A stretch of DNA of 64,000 nt from Clostridium sp. C8-1-8 (GCF_009928445.1 NZ_JAABNO010000012.1:62001-126000); one strand, 5' to 3'; shown: positions 1-9,608, numbered from the stretch's first letter. Translations and numbers: made by a program. Notes: generated by a model not told the origin, from the letters alone.

Positions 1-1224
1 CCAGTAGGTTGATTCTGGACCATGTCCTTTTTCCATTGCATGCTCTTCACCGTGAATACGCCCACCTTCACAGAATACTGCATCCTTATGAACCTCATCA
101 CCAGCTATTGACTCTAACAAGGATTTTCCAAATTGAGTGTAATCTAGCTTAATGCCTGCCATTTCACTTATTGTTACAGGTATATCAAGTAATTCAACTA
201 AAGCTTCTGACACTCTTGGCTTCACCTTAAAGCTTTTTGCAGGTTTAACTATTAAAGGCACATTAGAAATTGGATCCTCAAAACAATTTTGAACCTTTTC
301 AGTTATAGTATAATCTCCTGTATAATCTCCGTGATCACTAAATACAAATATACTAGAATCATCATAAAGATTAGTTTCCTTTAATTTGTTAACTACCATT
401 CCAAACTGATGATCAAATCTTGATACCATCGCTAGATAAGTTGCTCTCAGCTCATCAAAACGTTCTTCTGTCCAATCATTTAACTTTTGTTTAGAATTTA
501 TTCCATAAAGCATGCTCGCTTTATCTTTTAGAGTTGATATATTAGGGCGTCTTTGTGTAAGCTTACTTCTGTCTATACTAGAATACCAAGGATCTTCACA
601 GCCATATGGAGGATGTGGGAACGAAAGCGTGCAGTATATCAGAAATGGTTTTTCACTATTCTCTTTGCTTTTTCTTTCTATAACTTCTATTGCTCTTTCA
701 ACACAGTTCCAATCGGCTTTTCCATATCCTTCACCATCTGCAAGTTTACCGCTATAGAAGGAATAAAATTCATCACTATCCTTATCAGGTATGGATAGAT
801 TTTTCATATATTTTTTATAATCCATAGTAACGCCAACTGCATCTCTTAGATTACCTTCATTCACTCCATCATAGTATTCATCGCAATACTCAGTCTTTGG
901 TCGATCAGCAGGAACAACATCATTTCTTCCAATCCATATAACGTCATACCCATTCTTTTTCATTGTCTTAAGTATATTAGGTTCATCTTCTTTTTGTAAA
1001 TAATGCATTGTTCTATGTCCTGTAGTATGGGCATACAAGCCGCTTAAAAAACTACATCTTGATGGAACACAGACTGGATTCTGGCAGTAAGCATTTTTAA
1101 AGGACACTCCCTCTTCTACCATTGAGTCAAGATTTGGTGTGATTGATGCTGGATTTCCTAAATGAGCTAGTGAATCACTTCTCATCTGATCTGCTACGAA
1201 CATTATTATATTAGGTTGTTTCAT
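1..1224 (-). CDS. Cys-type sulfatase, cytosolic, 3' end cut by window edge
   Basis: 408 codons are visible; the C-terminus lies beyond base 1. The protein opens with a sulfatase core (NIIMFVADQMRSD, metal ligand near Asp12) and carries the signature Cys52-Val-Pro-Ser-Arg56 followed by SFLSG. In this family the Cys is converted to formylglycine and the enzyme hydrolyses sulfate esters. A second metal-site stretch (FVFSDHGDYTGD) lies around residue 300. There is no signal peptide, so it should act in the cytoplasm. ATG at 1224 is preceded by GAAAGGAG. It lies 159 bp downstream of a PTS permease gene on the same strand, which suggests (inference) removal of sulfate from an imported sugar phosphate. 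A Cys-type enzyme in an anaerobe needs an anSME maturase, which is not in this window. Family call is firm; substrate is unknown. Confidence 0.9.
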   Translation of the reverse strand, partial: MKQPNIIMFVADQMRSDSLAHLGNPASITPNLDSMVEEGVSFKNAYCQNPVCVPSRCSFLSGLYAHTTGHRTMHYLQKEDEPNILKTMKKNGYDVIWIGRNDVVPADRPKTEYCDEYYDGVNEGNLRDAVGVTMDYKKYMKNLSIPDKDSDEFYSFYSGKLADGEGYGKADWNCVERAIEVIERKSKENSEKPFLIYCTLSFPHPPYGCEDPWYSSIDRSKLTQRRPNISTLKDKASMLYGINSKQKLNDWTEERFDELRATYLAMVSRFDHQFGMVVNKLKETNLYDDSSIFVFSDHGDYTGDYTITEKVQNCFEDPISNVPLIVKPAKSFKVKPRVSEALVELLDIPVTISEMAGIKLDYTQFGKSLLESIAGDEVHKDAVFCEGGRIHGEEHAMEKGHGPESTYW

Positions 1225-1335
1225 TTCTTACTTGTCTCCTTTCGAAATTACAGCATTTAAACTTAAGTAATAATATAATTTATTTTTATAACTCTGTTTA
1301 TAACCTAGAGTTTTCATGTAATATACAGACTAAAA

Positions 1336-1377
1336 CATAAAAGTAGAAACATTTTTAAATATATTTCTACTTTTATG
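1336..1377 (-). terminator. hairpin between PTS and sulfatase genes
   Basis: A 14-bp perfect stem (CATAAAAGTAGAAA / TTTCTACTTTTATG, arms 1336-1349 and 1364-1377) follows the PTS stop codon by 6 bases and is followed on the minus strand by a short T-rich stretch (TTTTAG). It may attenuate rather than end transcription into the sulfatase gene, as the U-tract is weak. Confidence 0.6.
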
Positions 1378-1383
1378 AATTTT

Positions 1384-3294
1384 TTATTTTACTGCTGTTA
1401 ACAACTTATCCCCATTAATTACATCATTGGAGTTTGTCTCAATAACTTCTGTATAATCCCCAGAGTTTGTTACTATTACTGGAGTTATTAAAGAATACCC
1501 CTGATTTTCTATGGATTTTATATCAAATTCAATTAGTAAATCACCTTTTTTCACTCTATCACCTTGCTTGATTTTAGCAGTAAAGTGTTTTCCGTTTAAC
1601 TCAACTGTATCCATACCTACATGAATTAGTATTTCTGCTCCATTGTCTGTGGTGATTCCTATAGCATGTTTCGTTGGGAACAATGTTGTTATAACTCCAT
1701 CGGTCGGTGCAATTATTTTTCCTGACTTAGGATAAATAGCCACACCTTTTCCCATTACACCTGAAGCAAAAGCTTCATCCTTTAGTTCACTTAAAGGTCT
1801 TACTTCGCCTTCAACTGGTGTAAATATAACCTCGTCTTCCACTCCGTTATTAGCTAATTCAGCCTCTGTTTTTACTTCTTGAATAGCAGTCTCTTTCTCA
1901 TCCTTGAATCCAAAAAGCCATGTTAAAACAAATCCAATAACTGCTGCTGTACTTATAGCGATTATATATCCATAAAAGCCTCTATCCATCCCACCTTTAG
2001 GATTGATATAACTTGGAATTGCAAATGCGCCTGATGCTCCCATCATGTATATCTTTGTACCAAATAAGCCTAGCAAGCCACCAGCTATTGCATTAGCTAT
2101 TATAGTAATTATAAAAGGCTTTTTACGTGGTAAGGTAACTCCATATAAAGCAGGCTCTGTTATACCAAATATACTTGATGCTAAAGCCGGTGCTACAATA
2201 GCTTTTAGATTTTTATTTTTAGTCTTAAATAAGATAGCTAGTAATACCCCTGAAGTTGCAAAAGGTACAGACATTCCTAACATTACTACGCTGTCATATC
2301 CAAGAGTTGTTATATTATTCATAGCTATAGGAACAAATCCCCAATGTAGTCCAAAAAGTATAAATATCTGCCAGAATGCTCCTATGAATAAACCTGCAAG
2401 CACTGGACTTAATTGATAAATCATCATAGAAAAAGCACTTAATATGCTGCTAAGCCAAGTAGATACAGGTCCTATTATTATAAAGGTTAACGGAACTATA
2501 ACAAGTAATGTTACAGTTGGAACTATAACGCTCTTTACAACTGAAGGTACAATATCATTTAGCTTCTTTTCAAGCTTTGAAGCAAAGAATGTTGCTATAA
2601 TTATTGGAATTACACTTGACTTATAGTTCATCATAATTAGAGGTATATCACAAAATGTTCCAAGTACATTTGATTTAAATATTGTTCCTGCGAACATAGT
2701 ATACATAGGCTTCTCTGTGGCCATCTTTACTATATCCGGATAAACCAAAGCAGCTCCGATTGTCATTCCTATGAATGGTTTCATCTTAAACTTAGTCGCT
2801 GCAGTATACCCTAAATAGATTGGGAAGAAATAAAGCAAACAATCTCCAATAGCATATAAAACTCTATAAGTTGCCGAGGTATTAGAAATAACCCCCAAAA
2901 CTGAAAGTAAAACAGTTACACCTTTTATTAAACCTGTTGCTGCTAAGGCACCAATTATTGGTGTAAAAACCCCTGCAACTATATCTATAAACTTATTAAA
3001 TATTCCACCCTTTCCTTCTTCAACCTCATCTGTACTCGCACTTGATGATATGCCTGCGATATCTACAACATCTTTGTAAACTTCAGACACATGATTTCCT
3101 ATTACTACTTGGTACTGTCCACCACTTTGAATAACAGTTAATACACCATTCATGTTTTTAAGTATATCTGTCTTAGCCTTCTTTTCATCTTTCAATTTAA
3201 AACGCAATCTAGTCATACAATGGGCTAAACTAATAATATTTTCTTTTCCCCCAATATTTTCAATGATATCTTTTGCTAACTTTTCATACTTCAT
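1384..3294 (-). CDS. PTS permease EIIBCA, glucose/beta-glucoside (BglP/BglF) type
   Basis: 636 aa, full length for a fused IIBCA permease. Residues 1-80 form the IIB domain with phospho-Cys26 in LAHCMTRLRF; about 100-470 is the multi-helix IIC channel; 500-636 is the IIA domain with phospho-His558 in ILIHVGMDTVELNG. It imports and phosphorylates a sugar at the membrane using PEP-derived phosphate. ATG at 3294 has GGGGAG 7-8 bases upstream. It is divergent from an RpiR regulator (305 bp apart, with repeated TTTTGGAC motifs between) and followed by a sulfatase, so a sulfated or amino sugar substrate is possible but not shown. IIBCA members for sucrose, trehalose, MurNAc and aryl-beta-glucosides cannot be told apart by eye. 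Confidence 0.92.
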   Translation of the reverse strand: MKYEKLAKDIIENIGGKENIISLAHCMTRLRFKLKDEKKAKTDILKNMNGVLTVIQSGGQYQVVIGNHVSEVYKDVVDIAGISSSASTDEVEEGKGGIFNKFIDIVAGVFTPIIGALAATGLIKGVTVLLSVLGVISNTSATYRVLYAIGDCLLYFFPIYLGYTAATKFKMKPFIGMTIGAALVYPDIVKMATEKPMYTMFAGTIFKSNVLGTFCDIPLIMMNYKSSVIPIIIATFFASKLEKKLNDIVPSVVKSVIVPTVTLLVIVPLTFIIIGPVSTWLSSILSAFSMMIYQLSPVLAGLFIGAFWQIFILFGLHWGFVPIAMNNITTLGYDSVVMLGMSVPFATSGVLLAILFKTKNKNLKAIVAPALASSIFGITEPALYGVTLPRKKPFIITIIANAIAGGLLGLFGTKIYMMGASGAFAIPSYINPKGGMDRGFYGYIIAISTAAVIGFVLTWLFGFKDEKETAIQEVKTEAELANNGVEDEVIFTPVEGEVRPLSELKDEAFASGVMGKGVAIYPKSGKIIAPTDGVITTLFPTKHAIGITTDNGAEILIHVGMDTVELNGKHFTAKIKQGDRVKKGDLLIEFDIKSIENQGYSLITPVIVTNSGDYTEVIETNSNDVINGDKLLTAVK

Positions 3295-3364
3295 ATCAAT
3301 GCTCCCCTTTATTTAATAAACTTATGGTATAAAGTAAAATTATTTCTTTGTTAATCGCATCACT

Positions 3365-3535
3365 TTTTGGACCTTTGTCCAAAATCTAATTAATATAATT
3401 CTTACAAAATAGTTTTTTAATAAGCCGGCATTACTATAAACTCATTATATATGCACATGTAAAAGTTTGCAACATGTTTTTGGACTTTTTCTCAATTATT
3501 TTTCATTTATTTTGGACCTTTTACCTATTTTGGAC
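3365..3535. promoter_or_regulatory. putative RpiR operator array in divergent promoter region
   Basis: The 305-bp gap between the PTS and rpiR starts holds a perfect 8-bp inverted repeat TTTTGGAC-CTTT-GTCCAAAA (3365-3384) and three further direct copies of TTTTGGAC beginning at about 3478, 3510 and 3528. The copies are exact in an 8-base core. RpiR-family proteins bind such sites near their own divergent promoters; assignment to this regulator is inference from position. Confidence 0.6.
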
Positions 3536-3599
3536 TTTTGTTTATTTTTATAGCCTGTATTTCTTACTTATGCTATACTATAAAAAAGGAGGCTTAAGT

Positions 3600-4373
3600 A
3601 TGGACCCAATAGAGAAGCTAAAATTTTATGAGGACTCTTTTACTAAATCAGAGAGTCAAATTATGAATTATATTATTAGTAAGCCATTAGATATTATTCA
3701 ATTGCCAATAATCGAGATTGCCAAGAGAAGCAACACTTCAAAAAGTGCTATAATTAGACTTTGCCAAAAGATTGGATATGATGGTTTTTCTGAATTTAAG
3801 TTTGATTTATCAAGATATCTTATATCTAATAATCAAACTGCTGATAATACAGAAAGTAATAACACAATAACTACAATTACCTCAAGCTATGCAGATTACA
3901 TTAATAAAATCAGTGAAACTTTAACTATAGATGATGTTAAAAAATTATCTCAATATATGCTTAGCTCAAGTAAAGTAAAAATATTTGGAATAAATAGAAC
4001 TGGTTTTTCAGCAAATCAATTTCGTTATAGATTGTCAAAGATAGGATTTGACGCCGAATCCATTACAGATACAGTATTAATGCAAGATGCCGCAAGTAAT
4101 TTGAAAAAGGAAGATTTATGTATAATCTTCTCCATCAAAGGTTCAAAAGAAGCCTACTTAGATTGCGTTAAAATTCTAAAAGAAAACAACTGTAAAACGA
4201 CACTTATAACAATGACTCAAAATGCACCGATAGAAAGTTACTTTAATCAAGTTATACACTTGCCATATATATCAAAATTATCTGCAATAAAGTTCTTAGA
4301 TGATCAGGCCATTTTCTTTGTTTTTATTGAGATTCTTTTATCAGAGCTTGCAAGCTTGACAAAACAGCAGTAA
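3600..4373 (+). CDS. RpiR/MurR family transcriptional regulator (HTH + SIS)
   Basis: 257 aa from ATG 3600, which has AAAAAAGGAGG 7 bases upstream. The reading frame stays open for 42 codons further upstream, but that part is hydrophobic, overlaps the operator repeats and has no ribosome site, so it is excluded. Residues about 1-77 are the HTH_6 domain (IIEIAKRSNTSKSAIIRLCQKIGYDGFSEFK); about 110-240 form a SIS sugar-phosphate-binding domain (KIFGINRTGFSANQFRYRLSKIG). It most likely controls the divergent PTS-sulfatase genes in response to the phosphorylated sugar. It ends at a strong bidirectional terminator shared with fbp. Confidence 0.9.
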   Translation: MDPIEKLKFYEDSFTKSESQIMNYIISKPLDIIQLPIIEIAKRSNTSKSAIIRLCQKIGYDGFSEFKFDLSRYLISNNQTADNTESNNTITTITSSYADYINKISETLTIDDVKKLSQYMLSSSKVKIFGINRTGFSANQFRYRLSKIGFDAESITDTVLMQDAASNLKKEDLCIIFSIKGSKEAYLDCVKILKENNCKTTLITMTQNAPIESYFNQVIHLPYISKLSAIKFLDDQAIFFVFIEILLSELASLTKQQ

Positions 4374-4389
4374 CTTACATAACAAAAAG

Positions 4390-4436
4390 AATATAATCCT
4401 TAATGAAATAAATTATATTTCATTAAGGATTATATT
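4390..4436. terminator. bidirectional terminator between rpiR and fbp
   Basis: A 20-bp perfect stem (arms 4390-4409 and 4417-4436) with a 7-nt loop lies between the convergent ends of rpiR (4373) and fbp (4443), with AT-rich flanks on both sides. Confidence 0.85.
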
Positions 4437-4442
4437 TATTTA

Positions 4443-6440
4443 CTACCTTTGTTCCTTTATTAAACCCTTCCTATAGGCATCAAGAAGCCACTCTAAATCC
4501 TGTATTTGTAACCTAAGCTCCTCTCCTATATCAGTATCTCCAACTCTCTTTCTATCAACTTCCTGCTCTAACACTGTAGTAGTTGATAAGATATCTTTTT
4601 CTTCTTCAATGGCCTTTTGAGTTGACTCAAAGGGTTCATGAGATACTAGTAATAACCCATAGGAATTATATATTAAAGTATAACCTGCTATTCCTGTCTC
4701 CGGTTGATATGCTCTGGAGAAGCCTCCATCTATGACAAGCAGTTTTCCATTGGCCTTTATTGGACTTTCTCCTTTTTTTATCTTAACAGGCACATGACCA
4801 TTAATTATGTGTGATGTCTTTGGATCCAATCCAAACTCTTCAAAGATCATATTACATGCCTTTTCATCATCCTCTAACTCAAAGTAATAGTTTTTCTTCT
4901 CAATATGGGCTTCCTTATTTTCTATGAAGTATCTTTCAAAGGTGGTCATCTTATCCTTACCGAAAAGCGGTGAATCTGCACCATTCCATAAGTACCAAAT
5001 TATGTCCATACCATAGAGCTTAGCCTCAGGATTATTCTTATAAAAATACCCCTCCCTAACTAAAATCTCTAATCTATCTAAGTAAGCTTTTCCGCTATAC
5101 TCTCTGCCAGAAGCCCCTATGCTTACCTTTCTAAAGCTTCCATCTTCATTAAGTGGAATACAGCCATGAAATAACAAGTTAGAATTGTATTTTAAGTACA
5201 TGCTTCCCTTTGCAAAAAGAAAGCCAACATGGTTCTGAAGCTTTTCACTATTTAGAAATGAAGATTTAAGCCTTTCTATAAGTTCTAACTCTTCAGGTGT
5301 TAATTCATATGGATCATCTGGATTTATAGTTGGAAAGTTACAATCCTTTAGCTTATATATTTTATCATCTATATTAAAGGTACCTTCCTCATAATCTATC
5401 TTTTCTAATACTAATCTTTCATTCATTCTGAAATAAGGTCGTCTTTTAATTATCTCTCCTTCTAGCTTAAACTGAATTACTGTTATGGCTTTGTGCATCT
5501 TAGCTATAAGTTCCGCATCCTTCTCACTACAAGCTCTCTCAGTTTCAACTTTCGGTTTGAAGATTTCACATTTGTCTTCACTATAAAACTCTATAGCAAA
5601 GGTAGCTAGTGGAAGAAGATTTATTCCGTATCCATCTTCTATAGTGCTTAAATTGCCATATCTTGCACTAGTTCTAAGTACTGTTGCAATGCAGGCCTCG
5701 CTGCCTGCCGCTGCCCCCATCCAAACTATGTCGTGATTTCCCCACTGAATATCTATTGAATGATAATTTATAAGTGTATCCATTATGATATCTGGACCTG
5801 GTCCTCTATCAAATATATCTCCGATTATATGAAGTCTATCTATTACAAGCCTTTGAATCAGCTTTGAAAGGGCAACTATAAACTCTTTGGCTCTTCCAAC
5901 TCTAATGATAGTCTTTACTATTTCCTCATAATATTTTTCTTTATCCAATCTATCCGGCTGCTCATGAAGAAGCTCTTCTATGATATATGCAAAATCCACT
6001 GGCAGTGCTTTTCTTACCTTGGAACGAGTGTATTTTGAAGATGTGTATCTGCACATATCAATAAGTCTATATAAAGTTATCTTATACCAATCTTCAATGT
6101 TCTGCTGACCTTTAAGCTCTAACTCTATTTTTTGTTCTGGATAATATATTAGGGTTGCAAGGCTTTTTCTTTCCTTTTGACTTAGTATGTTTTTAAAAAT
6201 ATCATCAACCTTACGTTTTATAACCCCAGATGCATTATTTAATACATGAATGAAAGGTTCATACTCTCCATGTATATCTGATAGAAAATGCTCCGTTCCT
6301 TTTGGAAGGTTTAAAATAGCTTGTAGGTTAATAATTTCAGTACAAGCATCTGCTATAGTTGGGTAATTATTAGATAGGAGTTTTAGATATTTCAGTTTAT
6401 CCTGAAATTCTTGACTTGAATCCTCTTCAATATATGACAT
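4443..6440 (-). CDS. fbp: fructose-1,6-bisphosphatase, class III
   Basis: 665 aa, close to the Bacillus Fbp length of about 670. The calcineurin-like metallophosphatase motifs are visible: [18 protein letters not shown] and WGNHDIVW in the N-terminal half, and NGHVPVK further on. It removes the C1 phosphate from fructose-1,6-bisphosphate in gluconeogenesis. I chose ATG 6440 because AGGAGG (6448-6453) is 7 bases upstream; an in-frame start 7 codons earlier would place the ribosome site inside the gene. It stands alone between convergent rpiR and a long intergenic stretch. Confidence 0.96.
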   Translation of the reverse strand: MSYIEEDSSQEFQDKLKYLKLLSNNYPTIADACTEIINLQAILNLPKGTEHFLSDIHGEYEPFIHVLNNASGVIKRKVDDIFKNILSQKERKSLATLIYYPEQKIELELKGQQNIEDWYKITLYRLIDMCRYTSSKYTRSKVRKALPVDFAYIIEELLHEQPDRLDKEKYYEEIVKTIIRVGRAKEFIVALSKLIQRLVIDRLHIIGDIFDRGPGPDIIMDTLINYHSIDIQWGNHDIVWMGAAAGSEACIATVLRTSARYGNLSTIEDGYGINLLPLATFAIEFYSEDKCEIFKPKVETERACSEKDAELIAKMHKAITVIQFKLEGEIIKRRPYFRMNERLVLEKIDYEEGTFNIDDKIYKLKDCNFPTINPDDPYELTPEELELIERLKSSFLNSEKLQNHVGFLFAKGSMYLKYNSNLLFHGCIPLNEDGSFRKVSIGASGREYSGKAYLDRLEILVREGYFYKNNPEAKLYGMDIIWYLWNGADSPLFGKDKMTTFERYFIENKEAHIEKKNYYFELEDDEKACNMIFEEFGLDPKTSHIINGHVPVKIKKGESPIKANGKLLVIDGGFSRAYQPETGIAGYTLIYNSYGLLLVSHEPFESTQKAIEEEKDILSTTTVLEQEVDRKRVGDTDIGEELRLQIQDLEWLLDAYRKGLIKEQR

Positions 6441-6649
6441 TACAGTTCCTCCTAAAATCATCGGCTAATTTTAATCTTAAGTTAGCATGTTGTAAATATT
6501 TCCTCTAATATATAAAGTATAATATAGATTAACTAAAGCATCAATTTTGTATATTTTTTAACAAAAATACTATGGTTTCTTTTTTTTATTGTTTCCCTAT
6601 ATAGCAGCTATGCTCCTTAAAATTTATTAGGTTTAGCCAGCATCTTTTC

Positions 6650-6782
6650 GCATCTGCCTTTTATAAACCTATGTAAAGAAATTCTGGAAGGCTGCATAAT
6701 TTTAATTTTTTACTGTTTACCATAAATATCTACTTCAGAGCATTAATATTGCTAAGTCTAGATATTCAAAAACTTTATACTT
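6650..6782 (-). repeat. dispersed intergenic repeat, family T, copy 1
   Basis: One of four related ~130-bp stretches (also 18184-18310, 21367-21490, 31605-31740). Shared features read on the plus strand are GCATCTGCCTTT at one end, GGAAGGC-GACATAATTTTA in the middle, a T-run with ACTGTTT, and an AAAGCCTTGATATTATTAG-like block. Every copy stops a few bases before a terminator hairpin. Similarity is degenerate and was judged by eye. The rest of the fbp-yhcH gap (6441-6650) shows nothing recognisable. Confidence 0.5.
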
Positions 6783-6793
6783 TCCTATAAAGC

Positions 6794-6830
6794 AAAAAAT
6801 TACTGAAGTAATCTTCTTCAGTAATTTTTT
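6794..6830 (-). terminator. terminator of yhcH-like gene
   Basis: A 15-bp perfect stem (AAAAAATTACTGAAG / CTTCAGTAATTTTTT) with a 7-nt loop, 55 bp after the stop codon of the minus-strand gene at 6885. The A/T flanks give a U-run in either direction. Confidence 0.85.
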
Positions 6831-6884
6831 GAGTCTGTGCCTTTCCAGCTATATAAAATAAAAATCTAGTAGTTGGTACCAATT

Positions 6885-7337
6885 CTATTCAACAAGAACC
6901 TTAACAACCACTTTCTTTACTCTTTCTGGCCTTTCAAGTATTATAGATGGCATATGTCCATCTTGTGGATTGAAAATAATAAACATTCCTGCTTCTACTG
7001 TGACAAAATCTCCATATGCTGTACCGAACATAATATCTTTTTCTTCATCATACTGAGAAGTAATTTTTATATTATCTACATTAATATACCCCATCTTTTC
7101 TGAACCATTTATAACATATTGAATATCTATATATTTCTTATGAGCTTCCCATAATACACCCTCTACTGATTTAGTATCATATTCTGAAACCATTGCATAA
7201 ATCTCATCATCTTCGATTTGATATCTTCCTGGCTGTAACTCAGCTAAATCTGTATTTTTCAAATAATCCAGTGCTTTTCTTATTCTTGCTCCCAATCCAT
7301 AATAATTATTTCCATTATCTAATTTATCAATAATCAC
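6885..7337 (-). CDS. YhcH/YjgK/YiaL (EbgC-like) family protein
   Basis: 150 aa, normal length for the family. Diagnostic stretches are WEAHKKYIDIQYV and FIIFNPQDGHMPSI, the metal-site histidines of a cupin-like fold. Relatives are the EbgC accessory subunit of evolved beta-galactosidase and YhcH of the sialic acid operon, thought to act as sugar epimerases or anomerases; the exact reaction is not established. The start is GTG at 7337, chosen because AGAGGTG lies 7 bases upstream. It appears monocistronic, with its own terminator. No sialic acid or galactoside genes are adjacent. Confidence 0.85.
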   Translation of the reverse strand: MIIDKLDNGNNYYGLGARIRKALDYLKNTDLAELQPGRYQIEDDEIYAMVSEYDTKSVEGVLWEAHKKYIDIQYVINGSEKMGYINVDNIKITSQYDEEKDIMFGTAYGDFVTVEAGMFIIFNPQDGHMPSIILERPERVKKVVVKVLVE

Positions 7338-7390
7338 TTATAGTCACCTCTTAAATTGTTTATTAACTTATAGGTATCCTTTACGAAAAC

Positions 7391-7454
7391 TTAATTTATA
7401 CATGTTCGATAATCCCGGCTTCTGGGGATCATCGGGCATGCATAAATTAATAGT
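7391..7454. repeat. imperfect inverted repeat, family H copy 1
   Basis: TAATTTATACATG...ATCCC pairs with GGGGAT...GCATGCATAAATTA across a 7-nt centre (about 24-bp arms with a few mismatches). A related sequence occurs in the opposite orientation at 34634-34720, sharing CTATTAATTTAT-CATG and CAGAAGCC. The rest of the 7338-7662 gap holds no clear gene. Confidence 0.45.
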
Positions 7455-7662
7455 TGAAGTTGAATACCTAATATACGCTTTTATGCTGTTAATAAATTAA
7501 TTATAAAGGAACGTTAGATTTAAAAATATGCTATTCTTGCTATTAAAATTGCAAAAGTTGCACATTTGATTGAGAAAAAACATTTATTACAACTCCTTAG
7601 TAATATAAAAGCCTTAGATTCATTGAAATTAATAATTTAAGAGGCAAAAATCCTGTTTTAGC

Positions 7663-8529
7663 TTATACTCTAATTCTAAATTCATTTAAACATCTAATTA
7701 TACCTTTTTCTGTAGTGTCAAACTTTATTCCATACTCTGCAATCTTGCTGGTATCAAGTCTTATATCTCTAGGACTATCGCTATATTTATCTATGTCTGC
7801 TTGTAAAAGTTCATCCATTCTGTAATCAAGTCCAAGCTGTTTTATTATGAATTTTACAACTTCATATCTGCTTAGATCATTTTGGCTTCCTACATGATAA
7901 GTGTCGTAAGGTATCTCAAATATCTTATCAAATTGTTCTATTAGTTCATATACATAGGTCATTCCTCTAAATTCATTTGTAGGAGCCTTTATTCTTTCGC
8001 CTTTCATTATAGCTGTCATTGTGTCCCATAGAATATTGGAAGCCATATTGAATCCTCTTTGTGGAAGTCCAAACTGCCAAGTAAATCTTAATATCCATAC
8101 TTCTTCTAAAATATCCTTTATTAGCTTTTCAGCTTCAAGCTTATTTTCACCATATATAGTATTAGGCACTGGTATATTTTCTTCACTAAATGGTCCTCTG
8201 TTAGAATTGCCATTAAAAACTTGTTCTGAGCTTATAAACACCATCTTAGCCCCTACATCTTTACAAGCTTTAGCTACATTAACAGCCCCTTGAACATTTA
8301 TCTTATAAGCGATTTCCGGATTCTTATCACAGAAATCTGTAACTGCAATAGCTGCAGCATGAATCACATAATCAGGTTTAATTTCTTGAAAAGCTCTTAA
8401 AACCTCTTCATCATTTACTATATCTAAATCCTCTTTATCAGTTATAATCACCTTATATCTTTCACTATAATAGTCTGCTAACCTTGTTCCAAAAAATCCA
8501 TTTCCACCTGTTAATAAAATCTTTTTCAT
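7663..8529 (-). CDS. NAD(P)-dependent SDR reductase, RmlD/dTDP-4-dehydrorhamnose reductase-like
   Basis: 288 aa. The Rossmann motif GGNGFFG is at residues 8-14 and the catalytic YGENK (YxxxK) is near residue 140. The layout matches extended SDR sugar-nucleotide reductases and epimerases of the RmlD group. ATG 8529 is chosen because GGAGAGGA sits 6-7 bases upstream; 11 further in-frame residues upstream lack a ribosome site. No other rhamnose or capsule genes are close, so the substrate may not be dTDP-sugar. It follows the glycyl-radical activase on the same strand but 225 bp away, separated by a hairpin repeat. Confidence 0.82.
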   Translation of the reverse strand: MKKILLTGGNGFFGTRLADYYSERYKVIITDKEDLDIVNDEEVLRAFQEIKPDYVIHAAAIAVTDFCDKNPEIAYKINVQGAVNVAKACKDVGAKMVFISSEQVFNGNSNRGPFSEENIPVPNTIYGENKLEAEKLIKDILEEVWILRFTWQFGLPQRGFNMASNILWDTMTAIMKGERIKAPTNEFRGMTYVYELIEQFDKIFEIPYDTYHVGSQNDLSRYEVVKFIIKQLGLDYRMDELLQADIDKYSDSPRDIRLDTSKIAEYGIKFDTTEKGIIRCLNEFRIRV

Positions 8530-8603
8530 TTTATCCTCTCCATTCTTATTGCTATTGTACACTTTATCCAGTGCCTATATTTAGAGTACGTTCAAGAATA
8601 CTA

Positions 8604-8726
8604 TTGAAATCAAGTGGTTATGAAGGAGATGCTATATGAGCGAGCTATTAGAATTAAATGATTTTTTCAGATTAATTCTTTGCGCAAGCTCATCTAAGCA
8701 TTGGATGACTAACCACTTAATTTCAA
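8604..8726. repeat. long hairpin repeat, family L copy 1
   Basis: Ends are inverted: TTGAAATCAAGTGGTTA at the left and TAACCACTTAATTTCAA-like at the right; inner pairs include AGATGCT/AGCAT and ATGAGC/GCTCAT. A second copy at 18409-18500 has the same arms but lacks an internal ~30-bp loop (GAATTAA...TTAATTC). Both copies sit just beyond the 3' end of a minus-strand operon. Confidence 0.65.
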
Positions 8727-8754
8727 CACTGATTTTAACAGTGCTTATATTTAG

Positions 8755-9597
8755 CTACCTACCTCCAACAAAGACAGTTAGTCCTTGTTGCTCCATTTTC
8801 TGCTTTATAGCCTCTACCTGTTCATCTGTTGGAGGCTTTATATCCAACAAATCATAATCTTTTCTTAGATATTCATATTTTTTACTGCCATATTGATGAA
8901 ATGGAAGTATATGAATTTCCTTTAATCCTAATTCCTCAACAAAGGCTATTATCTTATCTATGTTTTTTTCCTCCATTGTATATCCAGGAATTAATGGTAT
9001 CCTAGGTATCACCTTATTATTATTTTCAACCAAAGCTTTCATATTTCTCTTTATCAAATCTATATCAGCGCCTAATACTTTTTTTGCTCTATCTCTATCC
9101 ATTATTTTAAGATCAAATAGAATCAAATCTAAAAATTTAGCTAGTTCCAATAATCCTTTAGTATTTCCAAAACCTGAGGTTTCAATAGCAGCATTTATTG
9201 AAAGTTCTTTCAATTTCTTAAGTAATTCCAATGCAAATCCATGCTGCGCTAGCACCTCTCCTCCAGATAAGGTAACTCCTCCCTCAGAGGTGTCATAAAA
9301 AATAATATCTTTTTTTATCTCCTTCAAAACATCTTCTACAGTATATTCCTTACCTATATATTCTAAGGCACCTGTTGGACATCTTTCCGGCTTAATATTG
9401 CACATATCAAAGCTGTCACTACTGCATTTAATGCACAGATTAGGCTTCTTCATTATATCTATATCAAAGCTTTGAGATTCAGGGTTACAGCACCAAGGAC
9501 ATCTAAGCGGACAGCCTTTTAAAAAGATCACCGTTCTTATTCCTCCACCATCGTGAAGACTGTACCTTTGTATATTAAATATTATGGCTTTTTCCAA
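8755..9597 (-). CDS. glycyl-radical enzyme activating enzyme (radical SAM)
   Basis: 280 aa. The radical SAM cluster is Cys29-x3-Cys33-x2-Cys36 in KGCPLRCPWC. A following cysteine-rich insert (CIKCSS...CNIKPERCPTGAL, about residues 55-80) is the extra FeS region found in activases of eliminase-type glycyl radical enzymes. It abstracts hydrogen from the partner's glycine to make the radical. The start is taken as TTG 9597: AGGAG (9606-9610) is 8 bases upstream, whereas the in-frame GTG at 9606 overlaps that ribosome site. It lies 11 bp downstream of the enzyme gene, one operon. Confidence 0.92.
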   Translation of the reverse strand: MEKAIIFNIQRYSLHDGGGIRTVIFLKGCPLRCPWCCNPESQSFDIDIMKKPNLCIKCSSDSFDMCNIKPERCPTGALEYIGKEYTVEDVLKEIKKDIIFYDTSEGGVTLSGGEVLAQHGFALELLKKLKELSINAAIETSGFGNTKGLLELAKFLDLILFDLKIMDRDRAKKVLGADIDLIKRNMKALVENNNKVIPRIPLIPGYTMEEKNIDKIIAFVEELGLKEIHILPFHQYGSKKYEYLRKDYDLLDIKPPTDEQVEAIKQKMEQQGLTVFVGGR

Positions 9598-9608
9598 AGT
9601 AACCACTC

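Noticed and set aside
512..798. Two 81-codon plus-strand frames
   Set aside because: Antisense to a clear sulfatase coding sequence and without ribosome sites.
3474..3599. N-terminal extension of the rpiR gene
   Set aside because: Hydrophobic, made of the operator repeats, no ribosome site; ATG 3600 has AAGGAGG.
8636..8857. 73-codon plus-strand frame
   Set aside because: It runs through the family L hairpin and into the activase gene on the opposite strand; only an antisense shadow.
9604..9606. GTG as start of the glycyl-radical activase
   Set aside because: It overlaps its own ribosome site; TTG at 9597 has correct spacing.
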